From: Streptomyces sp. NBC_00572
Lineage (GTDB): Bacteria; Actinomycetota; Actinomycetes; Streptomycetales; Streptomycetaceae
Direction of reading: 5' to 3'
DNA length: 64,000 bases
Assembly: GCF_026341815.1 (NCBI RefSeq)
Contig: NZ_JAPENX010000001.1
Location: 3,782,001-3,846,000 of the forward strand
Shown: piece by piece, positions 17,625 to 25,520 of the stretch
Layout of the letters: the number at the start of each line of letters is the position of its first letter
How positions within the stretch are numbered: position 1 is the first letter of the stretch
The notes under the pieces: generated by a model
Told to the model about the DNA's origin: nothing
Databases searched by the model: none
The model's input: only the letters and a program-made list of their open reading frames with translations
Position numbers and translations under genes: made by a program

Positions 17625-18025
17625 CGAGCGCCCTGACCGAGGCCGACTGGGAGGCCCTGCGGGTCACGGCCCGCGAGGCCATGTCCCACGCGTACGCCCC
17701 GTACTCGGGCTACCCGGTCGGCGCGGCGGCCCGCGTCGACGACGGGCGGACGGTCTCCGGCTGCAACGTGGAGAACGCCTCGTACGGTCTCGGCCTGTGC
17801 GCCGAGTGCGGGCTCGTCTCGGAGCTCCAGGCGACCGGAGGCGGGCGCCTCACCCACTTCGTCTGCGTGGACGGCCGGGGCGAGCCCCTGGTGCCGTGCG
17901 GCCGGTGCCGGCAGCTGCTGTTCGAGTTCGGGGGCCCCGAACTCGTACTGGAGACGCCCACCGGGTTCCTGACGCTGGCCGAGATGCTGCCGCAGGCGTT
18001 CGGCCCGGACCACCTCAGGCAGTAA
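17621..18025 (+). CDS. cdd: Cytidine deaminase
   Basis: Hydrolyses cytidine and deoxycytidine to uridine and deoxyuridine with zinc. At 134 residues it is the short tetrameric type. CNVENASYGLGLCAE carries substrate-binding Asn/Glu and the zinc ligand Cys60 with proton shuttle Glu62. PCGRCRQLL carries zinc ligands Cys93 and Cys96. It is the last gene of the transporter operon (GTGA overlap with permease 2) and is followed by a strong terminator. Under the operator at 13534 it would be induced together with nucleoside import. Confidence 0.93.
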   Translation: MTSALTEADWEALRVTAREAMSHAYAPYSGYPVGAAARVDDGRTVSGCNVENASYGLGLCAECGLVSELQATGGGRLTHFVCVDGRGEPLVPCGRCRQLLFEFGGPELVLETPTGFLTLAEMLPQAFGPDHLRQ

Positions 18026-18030
18026 ACCTC

Positions 18031-18067
18031 GGAGCGGCCCTTCCGGCACGATGGGAAGGGCCGCTCC
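18031..18067. terminator. Terminator after cdd
   Basis: GGAGCGGCCCTTCC (18031-18044) pairs perfectly with GGAAGGGCCGCTCC (18054-18067). It ends the transporter/cdd operon just before the separate deoA operator. Confidence 0.85.
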
Positions 18068-18079
18068 TCCTTTCCCCCT

Positions 18080-18091
18080 CTATGCGCGTAG
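18080..18091. promoter_or_regulatory. Nucleoside-regulon operator (one mismatch), deoA
   Basis: CTATGCGCGTAG, extended to TCTATGCGCGTAGA, differs from the consensus palindrome by one base. It lies 15 bases before the deoA ATG (18106) and 13 bases after the cdd terminator, so deoA has its own regulated promoter. Confidence 0.65.
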
Positions 18092-18105
18092 AAAGAGGCA
18101 CCACC

Positions 18106-19383
18106 ATGGACGTCATCTCCGTCATCCGCACGAAGCGGGACAAGGGCGAGCTGAGCCCGGAGCAGATCGACTGGGTCATCGACGCCTACACCCGCGGTGC
18201 GGTCGCCGACGAGCAGATGTCCGCCCTGGCCATGGCCATCCTGCTGAACGGCATGAACCGCGCGGAGATCGCCCGCTGGACGGCGGCCATGATCGCGAGC
18301 GGCGAGCGCATGGAGTTCTCCTCCCTCTCCCGGCCGACCGCCGACAAGCACTCCACCGGCGGCGTCGGCGACAAGATCACCCTCCCGCTCGCCCCGCTCG
18401 TCGCCGCCTGCGGCGCGGCCGTCCCGCAGCTCTCCGGCCGCGGCCTCGGCCACACCGGCGGCACCCTCGACAAGCTGGAGTCCATCCCCGGCTGGCGCGC
18501 GCTGCTCTCCAACGAGGAGATGCTGCACGTCCTCGACACCACCGGCGCGGTGATCTGCGCGGCCGGCGACGGCCTGGCCCCCGCCGACAAGAAGCTGTAC
18601 GCGCTCCGCGACGTCACCGGGACGGTCGAGGCCATCCCGCTCATCGCCTCCTCGATCATGTCGAAGAAGATCGCCGAGGGCACCGGCTCCCTGGTCCTCG
18701 ACGTCAAGGTCGGCACCGGCGCCTTCATGAAGAACATCGAGGACGCCCGCGAGCTGGCCTCCACCATGGTCGGCCTCGGCACCGACAGCGGCGTGAAGAC
18801 GGTCGCGCTGCTCACCGACATGTCCACCCCGCTCGGCCTCACCGCCGGCAACGCCCTTGAGGTCCGCGAGTCCGTCGAGGTCCTCGCCGGCGGCGGCCCG
18901 GCGGACGTCGTCGAGCTGACGATCGCGCTCGCCCGCGAGATGCTCGCCGCGGCCGGCATCAAGGACGCGGACCCGGCGAAGGCGCTGGCCGACGGCTCGG
19001 CGATGGACCACTGGCGCCGGATGATCGCGGCCCAGGGCGGCGACCCGGACGCGACCCTCCCGGTCGCCCGCGAGCAGCACGTCGTCACCGCCCCGTCCTC
19101 CGGCGTCCTGACCCGCCTCGACGCCTACGACATCGGCATCGCCGCCTGGCGCCTGGGCGCGGGCCGCGCCCGCAAGGAGGACCCGGTGCAGGCCGGCGCG
19201 GGCGTCGAACTCCACGCCAAGCCGGGCGACACGGTCACGGCGGGCCAGCCCCTGGTGACCCTCCACACGGACACCCCGGAGAAGTTCGACTACGCCCTGA
19301 AGTCCCTGACCGCGGCCTGGGACATCGCCCCCGAGGGCACGCCCTTCACCCCGAACCCGATCGTCCTGGACCGCATCGCCTAG
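18106..19383 (+). CDS. deoA: Thymidine / pyrimidine-nucleoside phosphorylase
   Basis: Splits thymidine or deoxyuridine with phosphate to the free base and deoxyribose 1-phosphate. At 425 residues it is of usual length. KHSTGGVGDK (81-90) binds phosphate. SGRGLGHTGGTLDKLE (110-125) is the family signature. IMSKKIAEGT and LDVKVGTGAFMK follow. The C-terminal beta-hammerhead region starts near 340 (ITA-type VVTAPSSGVLT). It acts after cytidine deaminase in the same catabolic route; deoxyribose 1-phosphate then needs a mutase and DeoC, both encoded further along this window. The operator lies immediately upstream; GAGG serves as ribosome site. Confidence 0.94.
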   Translation: MDVISVIRTKRDKGELSPEQIDWVIDAYTRGAVADEQMSALAMAILLNGMNRAEIARWTAAMIASGERMEFSSLSRPTADKHSTGGVGDKITLPLAPLVAACGAAVPQLSGRGLGHTGGTLDKLESIPGWRALLSNEEMLHVLDTTGAVICAAGDGLAPADKKLYALRDVTGTVEAIPLIASSIMSKKIAEGTGSLVLDVKVGTGAFMKNIEDARELASTMVGLGTDSGVKTVALLTDMSTPLGLTAGNALEVRESVEVLAGGGPADVVELTIALAREMLAAAGIKDADPAKALADGSAMDHWRRMIAAQGGDPDATLPVAREQHVVTAPSSGVLTRLDAYDIGIAAWRLGAGRARKEDPVQAGAGVELHAKPGDTVTAGQPLVTLHTDTPEKFDYALKSLTAAWDIAPEGTPFTPNPIVLDRIA

Positions 19384-19424
19384 GGCCTCGACGACCCTTG
19401 GCGTGTGCCCCTGACGTGCACGGA

Positions 19425-19460
19425 CGAACGGGACCGGTGGACCTTCACCGGTCCCGTTCG
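19425..19460. terminator. Bidirectional terminator between deoA and HAD gene
   Basis: CGAACGGGACCGGTG (19425-19439) and its exact complement at 19446-19460 with a 6-base loop, between convergent genes. Confidence 0.85.
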
Positions 19461-19481
19461 GCGTGCGGGCACCGGTGATGG

Positions 19482-20138
19482 CTAGACCGCCGCTCCCAGC
19501 AGCCCCGGCAGCTCCCGCATGTCGGCGAAGACCACCGTGCGCGGGCCCGTCAGGCGGTCCGGTGCGGTCAGGCCGCCGGTGTAGCCGAAGGCGCGCATGC
19601 CTGCGGCGCGGGCGGCCTGGATGCCGTACGGGCTGTCCTCGACGACCGCGCAGCGCTCCGGCGGGACGCCCATCGTGGCGGCCGCGTGGAGGAAGAGGTC
19701 CGGGGCCGGCTTGCCGTGGGTGACGTCGCGGGCGCTGAACATGCGGCCTTCGAAGCGGTCGAGCAGTCCGGCGCGGCCGAGGTTCTTGCGGATGCTGGGG
19801 TGGCTGCCGTTGGAGGCGAGGCAGTAGGGGAGCGGCAGGGTGTCCAGGACGTCCGTGATGCCCTCCACGGCCGTCAGTTCCGCGTCCAGGGCGTCCTCGT
19901 ACCGCTGCTTGAAGGGGGACTGCCAGCCGGGTTCGAGGGGGCGGCCCCTGCGCTCCTCCACGATGGAGGTGAGCATCGCGTGCGAGGAGCCGACGAAGTA
20001 GTCGATCATCTCCGCCTCGGTGAACTCCGCTCCGAGGCTCGCGAACACCTCCCGGTCCACCCTGCAGTAGATCTTCTCGCTGTCCACCAGAACGCCGTCA
20101 CAGTCGAAGATCACCAGTTCGACAGGCTCGTGAGTCAT
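19482..20138 (-). CDS. HAD superfamily phosphatase (subfamily IA)
   Basis: Small-molecule phosphatase or phosphomutase of 218 residues. The nucleophile motif is FDCDGVLVDSE at residues 11-21. A helical cap follows, then LASNGSHPSIRKNL (motif II), HGKPAPDLFL (motif III Lys) and VVEDSPYGIQAARAAGM (motif IV acids). Such enzymes act on sugar phosphates or nucleotides. Lying next to deoA, a role with pentose or nucleoside phosphates is possible but not shown, and the regulon palindrome is not present upstream. Divergent from the STAS gene across 65 bases. Confidence 0.85.
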   Translation of the reverse strand: MTHEPVELVIFDCDGVLVDSEKIYCRVDREVFASLGAEFTEAEMIDYFVGSSHAMLTSIVEERRGRPLEPGWQSPFKQRYEDALDAELTAVEGITDVLDTLPLPYCLASNGSHPSIRKNLGRAGLLDRFEGRMFSARDVTHGKPAPDLFLHAAATMGVPPERCAVVEDSPYGIQAARAAGMRAFGYTGGLTAPDRLTGPRTVVFADMRELPGLLGAAV

Positions 20139-20203
20139 GATCGGGAGCCTATGCCGCGGTCCGGCACCGATGAGTTCCGGTCCGTCCTCCGGTCACCAGG
20201 CAT

Positions 20204-20479
20204 GTGGACACCAGCCAACCGCTTGTCGTGACCCTGACCGCCCGCCCCACCGGGGACGAGGTGGCGCGTCTCTGCGCCGAGCTCGGGGCAGCCCCGCCCG
20301 GTGAGGTGGTCTGCGAGGTCGGTGCGCTCGCGCCCGCCGACCTCGCCGCCGTCGACGCCCTCGCCCGGCTGAAGCTCGCCGCCGGGCGGAGGGGGCACCG
20401 GATCCGCTTCCACGGAGCAGGGCCCGAGCTGCGGGCCCTGCTCCTGCTCACCGGTCTCGGTGGGCCGCTAGGCCTCTAG
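20204..20479 (+). CDS. Small STAS-domain-like protein
   Basis: 91 residues. Alternating strands and helices ([20 protein letters not shown], then [45 protein letters not shown]) fit the STAS fold of anti-anti-sigma proteins. The strand-loop that normally carries the phosphorylatable Ser (DxSGV/LD type) reads [11 protein letters not shown], with no Ser, so regulation by phosphorylation is doubtful. The start is GTG. Its 3' end overlaps the convergent ECF sigma gene by 12 bases, which makes a regulatory link to that sigma factor tempting, though unproven. Confidence 0.65.
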   Translation: MDTSQPLVVTLTARPTGDEVARLCAELGAAPPGEVVCEVGALAPADLAAVDALARLKLAAGRRGHRIRFHGAGPELRALLLLTGLGGPLGL

Positions 20480-21442
20480 CCGCGCCGGCAGGTCGAAGAG
20501 CGGGAACCAGCGCTCGGTGTCCAGGAAGAAGTCCATCCCGGCGACCTTGCCGTCGCGGAGCTCCAGGACGATGAGCGCCCACGGGCTGAAGCCGCCCGTC
20601 GACGGGTCCGGGTGGTACTGGGCGAAGGCGGGGGAGCCGTTCGCCACGGTCGGCACCAGCTTCGAGCCGGCGCACACCTCGCCGACGCCCAGCATCCAGC
20701 CGACGATGTCGTCGTGACCCTGCAGCCAGAGGTCGTACGGCGGCATGGACATGGTCGCGTCCTCGTGGAGGAGCGCGGTCAGCGCCTTCATGTCGTAGCC
20801 CTCGAACGCGGCGACATAGCGCTCCAGGAGCGCCTTCTGCTCCTCGTCGAGCGGGTTCGCCGTGTCGGAGGCGGCCGGCGCCTGCTCGGCCAGGGTCGCG
20901 CGGGCCCGCTGCAGGGCGCTGTTGACCGAGGCGACGGAGGTGTCGAGCAGCTCGGCGACCTCGCTCGCCTTCCAGGCGAGCACCTCGCGCAGGATCAGCA
21001 CGGCCCGCTGCTTGGGCGGCAGGTGCTGGAGCGCGGCCACGAACGCGAGCCGCACGGTCTCCCGGGAGACGGCCGTCTCCGCCGGGTCGGCGACCGAGGG
21101 CAGGACCCGCCCGTCGGGAACGGGCTCCAGCCAGGTGATCTCGGGCTGCTTGACGAGCTGCGCCTGCGCGACCGGCGTGGGCGAGGTGAGGTCCATCGGC
21201 CGTGCCCTCTTGTTGCCCGCGTTCAGCGCGTCCAGGCAGACGTTGGTGGCGATTCGGTAGAGCCAGGACCGCAGTGAGGAGCGGCCCTCGAAGGAGTCGA
21301 TGGCCTTCCAGGCCCGCACCATCGTGTCCTGCACCGCGTCCTCGGCCTCGAAGGAGGATCCGAGCATCCGGTAGCAGTAACCGGTCAGCTCCCGCCGGTA
21401 CTTGTCGAGTTCGTCGGTCGTCGCGGTCGCGGCGTCACTCAT
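20468..21442 (-). CDS. ECF sigma factor with C-terminal SnoaL-like domain
   Basis: RNA polymerase sigma factor of 324 residues. Region 2 is at about 15-85 ([36 protein letters not shown]), and region 4 at about 135-195 ([36 protein letters not shown]). The last 130 residues ([21 protein letters not shown] onwards) are a SnoaL/NTF2-like domain. ECF groups with such a tail usually lack an anti-sigma gene and are thought to be controlled through that domain. No anti-sigma gene is adjacent. The ATG at 21442 is preferred to an upstream in-frame start at 21475 that falls within a terminator hairpin. Confidence 0.88.
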   Translation of the reverse strand: MSDAATATTDELDKYRRELTGYCYRMLGSSFEAEDAVQDTMVRAWKAIDSFEGRSSLRSWLYRIATNVCLDALNAGNKRARPMDLTSPTPVAQAQLVKQPEITWLEPVPDGRVLPSVADPAETAVSRETVRLAFVAALQHLPPKQRAVLILREVLAWKASEVAELLDTSVASVNSALQRARATLAEQAPAASDTANPLDEEQKALLERYVAAFEGYDMKALTALLHEDATMSMPPYDLWLQGHDDIVGWMLGVGEVCAGSKLVPTVANGSPAFAQYHPDPSTGGFSPWALIVLELRDGKVAGMDFFLDTERWFPLFDLPARLEA

Positions 21443-21464
21443 CGGGTCCACACCCCACTCACCC

Positions 21465-21493
21465 CTCACCGGCACCCGTTCGGTGCCGGTGAG
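21465..21493. terminator. Terminator after L,D-transpeptidase gene
   Basis: CTCACCGGCACC (21465-21476) pairs perfectly with GGTGCCGGTGAG (21482-21493) around a 5-base loop, between the transpeptidase stop (21527) and the sigma gene start, both on the minus strand. Confidence 0.75.
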
Positions 21494-21526
21494 AGGGAAG
21501 CTACCGCAGCCGACTGACAGTCGGGG

Positions 21527-22234
21527 TCAGGTTCCCGGCTTGCGCCCGTAGATGAAGACGTCGTCGCCGTTCCTGAGCAGGTTCCAGTACGCCTTCGCGT
21601 CGGCGGAGCGCATGTTGACGCAGCCGCCCGAGCCCGGCGGGTTCCACATGGACTTGGTGGTCGAGTGGAAGGCCTGGCCGCCGTCGAAGAACTGCGAGTA
21701 CGGCATGGAGACGTGGTACAGGGTCGACCAGTGGTTGATGTTCCGCCAGTAGATCTTCTTCGACCCGGTACGGGTCTCGGTGCCGTCCTTGCCCGTACGG
21801 ACCGGCACGGGGCCGTACTTGAGGCGGGAACCGTCCTGGATCCAGGACAGCTGGCGGGTGAGGTCGACGCAGGCGATCCGGCCTCGGTTGGTCGGACACT
21901 TGCGGTCCTTGTTGGGGTTGGACCCCGCCGCCTTCTGCTGGTTCATCGTGTTCATCGTGCGCCAGGTGATCGTCCCGGCGTACCCCGCGGTCGGCGTGAT
22001 GCCGTGCTTCTTCTGGAAGGCCTGGGTGGCCTTGCAGTCGGCGAGCGACTGGCGTCCGTCGACCGGGCGGCCGAGGAACTTCTCCACCTGCTTCTGGTAC
22101 GGGCCCGTCGTCACGTTGCAGGACGCCGCCTGGGCCGGAGCCGCACCGAGCGCGATCGTCATCGGCAGCACCAGCGAGGTGAGGCCGGCCGCGATGCCCG
22201 CTCTTCTGCCTATTCGGCCCGTGATTCTCTTCAT
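21527..22234 (-). CDS. Secreted L,D-transpeptidase (YkuD domain) with peptidoglycan-binding region
   Basis: Periplasm-side wall enzyme of 235 residues. An arginine-rich signal peptide with hydrophobic core ends at APAQAA. Residues 38-100 resemble a peptidoglycan-binding domain (CKATQAFQKKHGIT). The YkuD catalytic motif is at 190-208, with His190 and nucleophile Cys205 in PPGSGGCVNM. It forms 3-3 crosslinks or attaches proteins to peptidoglycan; which of these is not readable. An upstream TTG at 22243 sits directly on the AAGGGGGAG ribosome site, so the ATG at 22234, nine bases further, is the better start. Confidence 0.9.
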   Translation of the reverse strand: MKRITGRIGRRAGIAAGLTSLVLPMTIALGAAPAQAASCNVTTGPYQKQVEKFLGRPVDGRQSLADCKATQAFQKKHGITPTAGYAGTITWRTMNTMNQQKAAGSNPNKDRKCPTNRGRIACVDLTRQLSWIQDGSRLKYGPVPVRTGKDGTETRTGSKKIYWRNINHWSTLYHVSMPYSQFFDGGQAFHSTTKSMWNPPGSGGCVNMRSADAKAYWNLLRNGDDVFIYGRKPGT

Positions 22235-22311
22235 GATCGTCAACTCCCCCTTGAGTCCTATCTGTCAGGACGTCCGGGGGAGCGACTCAGTTGCAGCGCA
22301 TTCGGCCGGAA

Positions 22312-23604
22312 TCAGCAGGACGCGGCGAGCCGTCCCTGCCGTCCCTGCCGTGCCTCGACGCGCGCGCTGTGGCTGCCGTACAGGGTCACCGAGACGACAC
22401 CGAGGACCGCGACCAGACCGATCAGGACCGTGCCGGCCCACCCGCCCGCGTGGAACGCGATCGCGCCGAGCGTGCCGCCCGCGCTGCTGCCCAGGTAGTA
22501 CGCGGACTGGTAGAGCGCAGAGGCCTGCGCGCGGCCCGTCGTGGCCGTACGGCTCACCGAGGAGGAGGCGACCGCGTGGCCCGCGAAGAAGCCGGCGGTG
22601 ATCAGGACGAGGCCCGCGAGGACCGCCGGCAGCGCGTCGGAGAGCGAGAGCAGCAGACCCGCGGTGGTGGTGGAGACCGCAAGGTAGAGCGCCCCGCGCC
22701 GGCCGAGCCGGCCGACGAGCCGACCCGCGGCGGCCGAGGAGACCGTGCCGACCAGGTAGATCAGGAAGATGGAGCCGATCACGCCCTGCGGCAGCGAGAA
22801 CGGGGCCTCGACCAGGCGGTAGCCGATCACCGTGTACACCGCGCCGAACACCGTCATGAACAGCGCGCCGATCACGTAGAGCCGCATCAGCAGCGGGTCC
22901 GCGAGGTGCGTCCGTACGGTCCGGGCGAGCGCCTTCGGGTTGAGCGTGCCGGGCGTGAAGTGCCGTGCCTTCGGCAGCAGCGCCCGGAAGGCCAGCGCGC
23001 ACAGCAGGGACGTCAGGCCGACGGCGGCCAGACCCGCCCGCCAGCCCCACATCTGGGCCACCCAGCCGGTCACCAGGCGGCCGCTCATGCCACCGATCGA
23101 GTTGCCCGCCACGAACAGGCCGATCGCGGCGATCAGGGCCTTGGGGCGGACCTCCTCGGCGAGGAAGGCCATCGCGGAGGCCGGGAGCCCGGCGAGCGCG
23201 GCGCCCTGGATCGCGCGGAGGGCGATCAGGGACTCCAGGTTCGGGGCGAGCGGCACGAGGAGGGCGATGCCGACCGCGACCGTGAGGGAGGCGATCATCA
23301 TCGCGCGCCGGCCGAAGCGCTCCGAGAGGGCGCTGAGCGGGAGCACACACAGGGCGAGGGCGCCGGTCGCGGCCGAGACCGTCCAGGAGGCGGCGGAGGC
23401 GGTGGCACCGAACTCGGCCGAGATGGCCGGGAGGAGGGCCTGCGTGGAGTACAGGAGCGCGAAGGTGGCGAGGCCGGCGGCGAAGAGCGCGAGGCTCATC
23501 CGGCGGTAGCCGGGGGCGCCGGGGGCGAGGCGGGTGTCGGCAGGGGCGAGGCGGGTGTCGGCGGACGCGTGGGTGGCGGCCGCCTTGGTACTGGCGGAAG
23601 GCAT
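22312..23604 (-). CDS. MFS transporter (YnfM-like drug exporter)
   Basis: Twelve-segment major facilitator of 430 residues. Segment 2-3 loop LSERFGRRAMMI is motif A; the repeat in the second half is GRLVGRLGRRGALY. FALLYSTQALLPAISAEFG and the compact loops resemble YnfM/arabinose-efflux-like exporters. The N-terminal 30 residues include a duplicated heptapeptide ADTRLAP from a 21-bp tandem repeat. It is divergent from a LysR gene across 62 bases, the usual arrangement for a regulator and its target exporter. The substrate is unknown. Confidence 0.85.
   Translation of the reverse strand: MPSASTKAAATHASADTRLAPADTRLAPGAPGYRRMSLALFAAGLATFALLYSTQALLPAISAEFGATASAASWTVSAATGALALCVLPLSALSERFGRRAMMIASLTVAVGIALLVPLAPNLESLIALRAIQGAALAGLPASAMAFLAEEVRPKALIAAIGLFVAGNSIGGMSGRLVTGWVAQMWGWRAGLAAVGLTSLLCALAFRALLPKARHFTPGTLNPKALARTVRTHLADPLLMRLYVIGALFMTVFGAVYTVIGYRLVEAPFSLPQGVIGSIFLIYLVGTVSSAAAGRLVGRLGRRGALYLAVSTTTAGLLLSLSDALPAVLAGLVLITAGFFAGHAVASSSVSRTATTGRAQASALYQSAYYLGSSAGGTLGAIAFHAGGWAGTVLIGLVAVLGVVSVTLYGSHSARVEARQGRQGRLAASC
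23522..23563. repeat. 21-bp tandem duplication in the MFS gene
   Basis: Two copies of a 21-base unit (23522-23542, 23543-23563) differ only at the last base. They keep the reading frame and encode the doubled ADTRLAP near the exporter's N-terminus. Confidence 0.8.
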
Positions 23605-23645
23605 GTCACGAACGTAGGACGCCCCGCTTCATGCGTCCAATGCAC

Positions 23646-23665
23646 GGAACTGCTGTAATCGTTCC
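23646..23665. promoter_or_regulatory. Inverted repeat in LysR/MFS divergent promoter
   Basis: GGAAC (23646-23650) and GTTCC (23661-23665) with 10-base spacing surround TGTAAT, a likely -10 box for the LysR gene. The layout suits an autoregulatory LysR site; the arms are short. Confidence 0.4.
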
Positions 23666-23666
23666 C

Positions 23667-24665
23667 ATGGTGCATGAGTACAGGTCACAGCCTCGCCTGT
23701 CACCGAACAGTAACGAAGAAGACATGGGACTGCTGCTCGCCCCGCGGCTCGCGTACTTCGCCGCCGTCGCCCGGCACGAGCACGTGACCAGGGCCGCGGC
23801 CGAGATGGGCGTCCCGCAGTCCACCCTCTCCCGGGCGATGGTCCGGCTCGAACAGGACCTCGGCGTCACCCTCTTCGCCCGCCGCGGCCGCACGGTCTCC
23901 CTCACCCCGGCCGGGCGGCGCTTCCTCGGCGCCGCCGAGCGTGCCCTCGCCGAGGTCGAGCGGGCCGCCGACACCGTACGTGCCGACGCCGACCCCACCG
24001 CGGGCCGCGTCGCCTTCGGCTTCCTCCACACCATGGGCTCCGAGACCGTCCCCGGCCTCATCCGCGCCTTCCGCGTCGACCATCCCCGGATCCGCTTCAC
24101 CCTCGTCCAGAACTACGGCGAAGCCATGATCGAACGGCTCCGGGCCGGCGACCTCGACCTCTGCCTGACCTCCCCGGTCCCCGACGCCCCCGACCTGGTC
24201 GCCCGCCGCCTCGACGAGCAGCGGCTCCGGCTCGTCGTCCCCGACGACCACCGGCTCGCGGGCCGCAAGCGCGTCCGCCTCGCCGAGGCGGCCGACGAGA
24301 CCTTCGTGACCCTGGAACCGGGGTACGGGCTCCGCCGCATCACTGACGACCTGTGCACGGAGGCCGGGTTCAAGCCCCGGATCGCCTTCGAGGGCGAGGA
24401 GGCCGAGACCCTGCGCGGCCTGGTCGCCGCCGGCCTCGGCGTCGCCCTGCTGCCCCCGCCGGCCGTGCCGCGCCCCGGCGTCGTCGAACTCACCGTCACC
24501 GCCCCGCGCGCGGTCCGCGAGATCGGCGTCGCCTGGCTCGACGGCCACCCGGACACGGCCCCGGTGGCCGCCTTCAAGAAGTTCCTGCTGAGCAGACGCG
24601 GACACCTCCTCCCGAAGGAGCCGTCGGCACCGCTGCTCGCGGAGGAGCCCTCACCGCCGCAGTGA
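23667..24665 (+). CDS. LysR family transcription regulator
   Basis: Regulator of 332 residues if started at 23667. The LysR winged helix is LAYFAAVARHEHVTRAA, GVPQSTLSRAMVRLEQDLG, LFARRGRTVSLTPAG. The effector domain occupies the C-terminal 200 residues. The ATG at 23667 lies about 8 bases after a TGTAAT box and would be leaderless. The ATG at 23724 gives 313 residues and starts where most LysR proteins do, with only a weak GAAG before it; either is possible. It probably controls the divergent MFS exporter. Its 3' end overlaps the convergent hydrolase gene by 15 bases. Confidence 0.85.
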   Translation: MVHEYRSQPRLSPNSNEEDMGLLLAPRLAYFAAVARHEHVTRAAAEMGVPQSTLSRAMVRLEQDLGVTLFARRGRTVSLTPAGRRFLGAAERALAEVERAADTVRADADPTAGRVAFGFLHTMGSETVPGLIRAFRVDHPRIRFTLVQNYGEAMIERLRAGDLDLCLTSPVPDAPDLVARRLDEQRLRLVVPDDHRLAGRKRVRLAEAADETFVTLEPGYGLRRITDDLCTEAGFKPRIAFEGEEAETLRGLVAAGLGVALLPPPAVPRPGVVELTVTAPRAVREIGVAWLDGHPDTAPVAAFKKFLLSRRGHLLPKEPSAPLLAEEPSPPQ

Positions 24666-25427
24666 GCCCCCGAAGCCCGCCGCGAGCGGCATCCGCAGGC
24701 CGAGCGGCGGGGGAGCGGCCATCGCGTCGGTCACCGGCCGGGCGACCGGCCGGGCGAAGAGCGCACCGAGGACGAATTCGGCGGCGAGGGCCCGCACCTC
24801 GTCCGCGTACTGTCGCAGCGCGTGACCGTCCGAGTGCACCTCGAACCGGCAGGTGTCGCGGTTCGACTTCTTGGCCCGCTCGGCGAACCGGAACGACAGC
24901 TCCGGGTCCGTACGCGCGTCGTTCGTGCCGTGGACGAGCAGCACCCGACGCCCCACCAACTGCCGTACGTCCTCCGGCTCCGCCGCCATGTCGTGCTCCG
25001 GCAGCCACGGGGCGAGCGCCAGGACCGCGCCGACCGCGGCGTGCCCGGCGGCCCGCAGCGCCGCCCGGCCGCCCAGCCCGTGGCCGACGAGACAGACCGG
25101 GACGTCGCCGTAGCGCCGTACGGCCTCGGCGACCGCCCAGGAGGCGTCCTCCGCGAGGTTCGCGTCGGCCCCGTTCCAGCCGCGCCCCCGGTAGCGCACG
25201 ACATGGGCGACAAGGTTGTCGGCCCGGCCCGCGCGGACCAGGGCGCGCCCGAGCGGCAGCATCGCCGCATGGGCCCGCGTGGAGGCGCGCCGCCCCGACA
25301 CCGGCTCGCCGTCCGGCAGCAGCAGCACCACGCCGCCCACCGCCGCCGACGTGCGTGAACCTCCAACAGGCCGACCGAGCCGGGGTCTCCGGGCGTCGGG
25401 CGGCCCCACGAGTGCGAAGTGCGCCAT
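24651..25427 (-). CDS. Alpha/beta-hydrolase fold protein lacking nucleophile Ser
   Basis: 258 residues with the alpha/beta-hydrolase layout: VVLLLPDGEPVSGRR near the start, VRYRGRGWNG, the elbow VCLVGHGLGGRAAL, LLVHGTNDARTDPE with a late Asp, and HSDGHALRQY with the His. The elbow reads G-H-G-L-G, with Gly (codon GGG) where the catalytic Ser should be, so ordinary esterase chemistry is unlikely unless another residue serves. The reading was checked on the complementary bases near 25075. It may be a non-catalytic member or use a different mechanism. It overlaps the LysR gene tail to tail. Confidence 0.75.
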   Translation of the reverse strand: MAHFALVGPPDARRPRLGRPVGGSRTSAAVGGVVLLLPDGEPVSGRRASTRAHAAMLPLGRALVRAGRADNLVAHVVRYRGRGWNGADANLAEDASWAVAEAVRRYGDVPVCLVGHGLGGRAALRAAGHAAVGAVLALAPWLPEHDMAAEPEDVRQLVGRRVLLVHGTNDARTDPELSFRFAERAKKSNRDTCRFEVHSDGHALRQYADEVRALAAEFVLGALFARPVARPVTDAMAAPPPLGLRMPLAAGFGGSLRR

Positions 25428-25520
25428 GACAGAACAGTCTCAGAAGGAGAGGTGTACGCCAGTCGTACGCGCGGTCTCTGTTACGTATCGCCCGGCGTGG
25501 CGCCGTCGTTCGGCCGGAGT

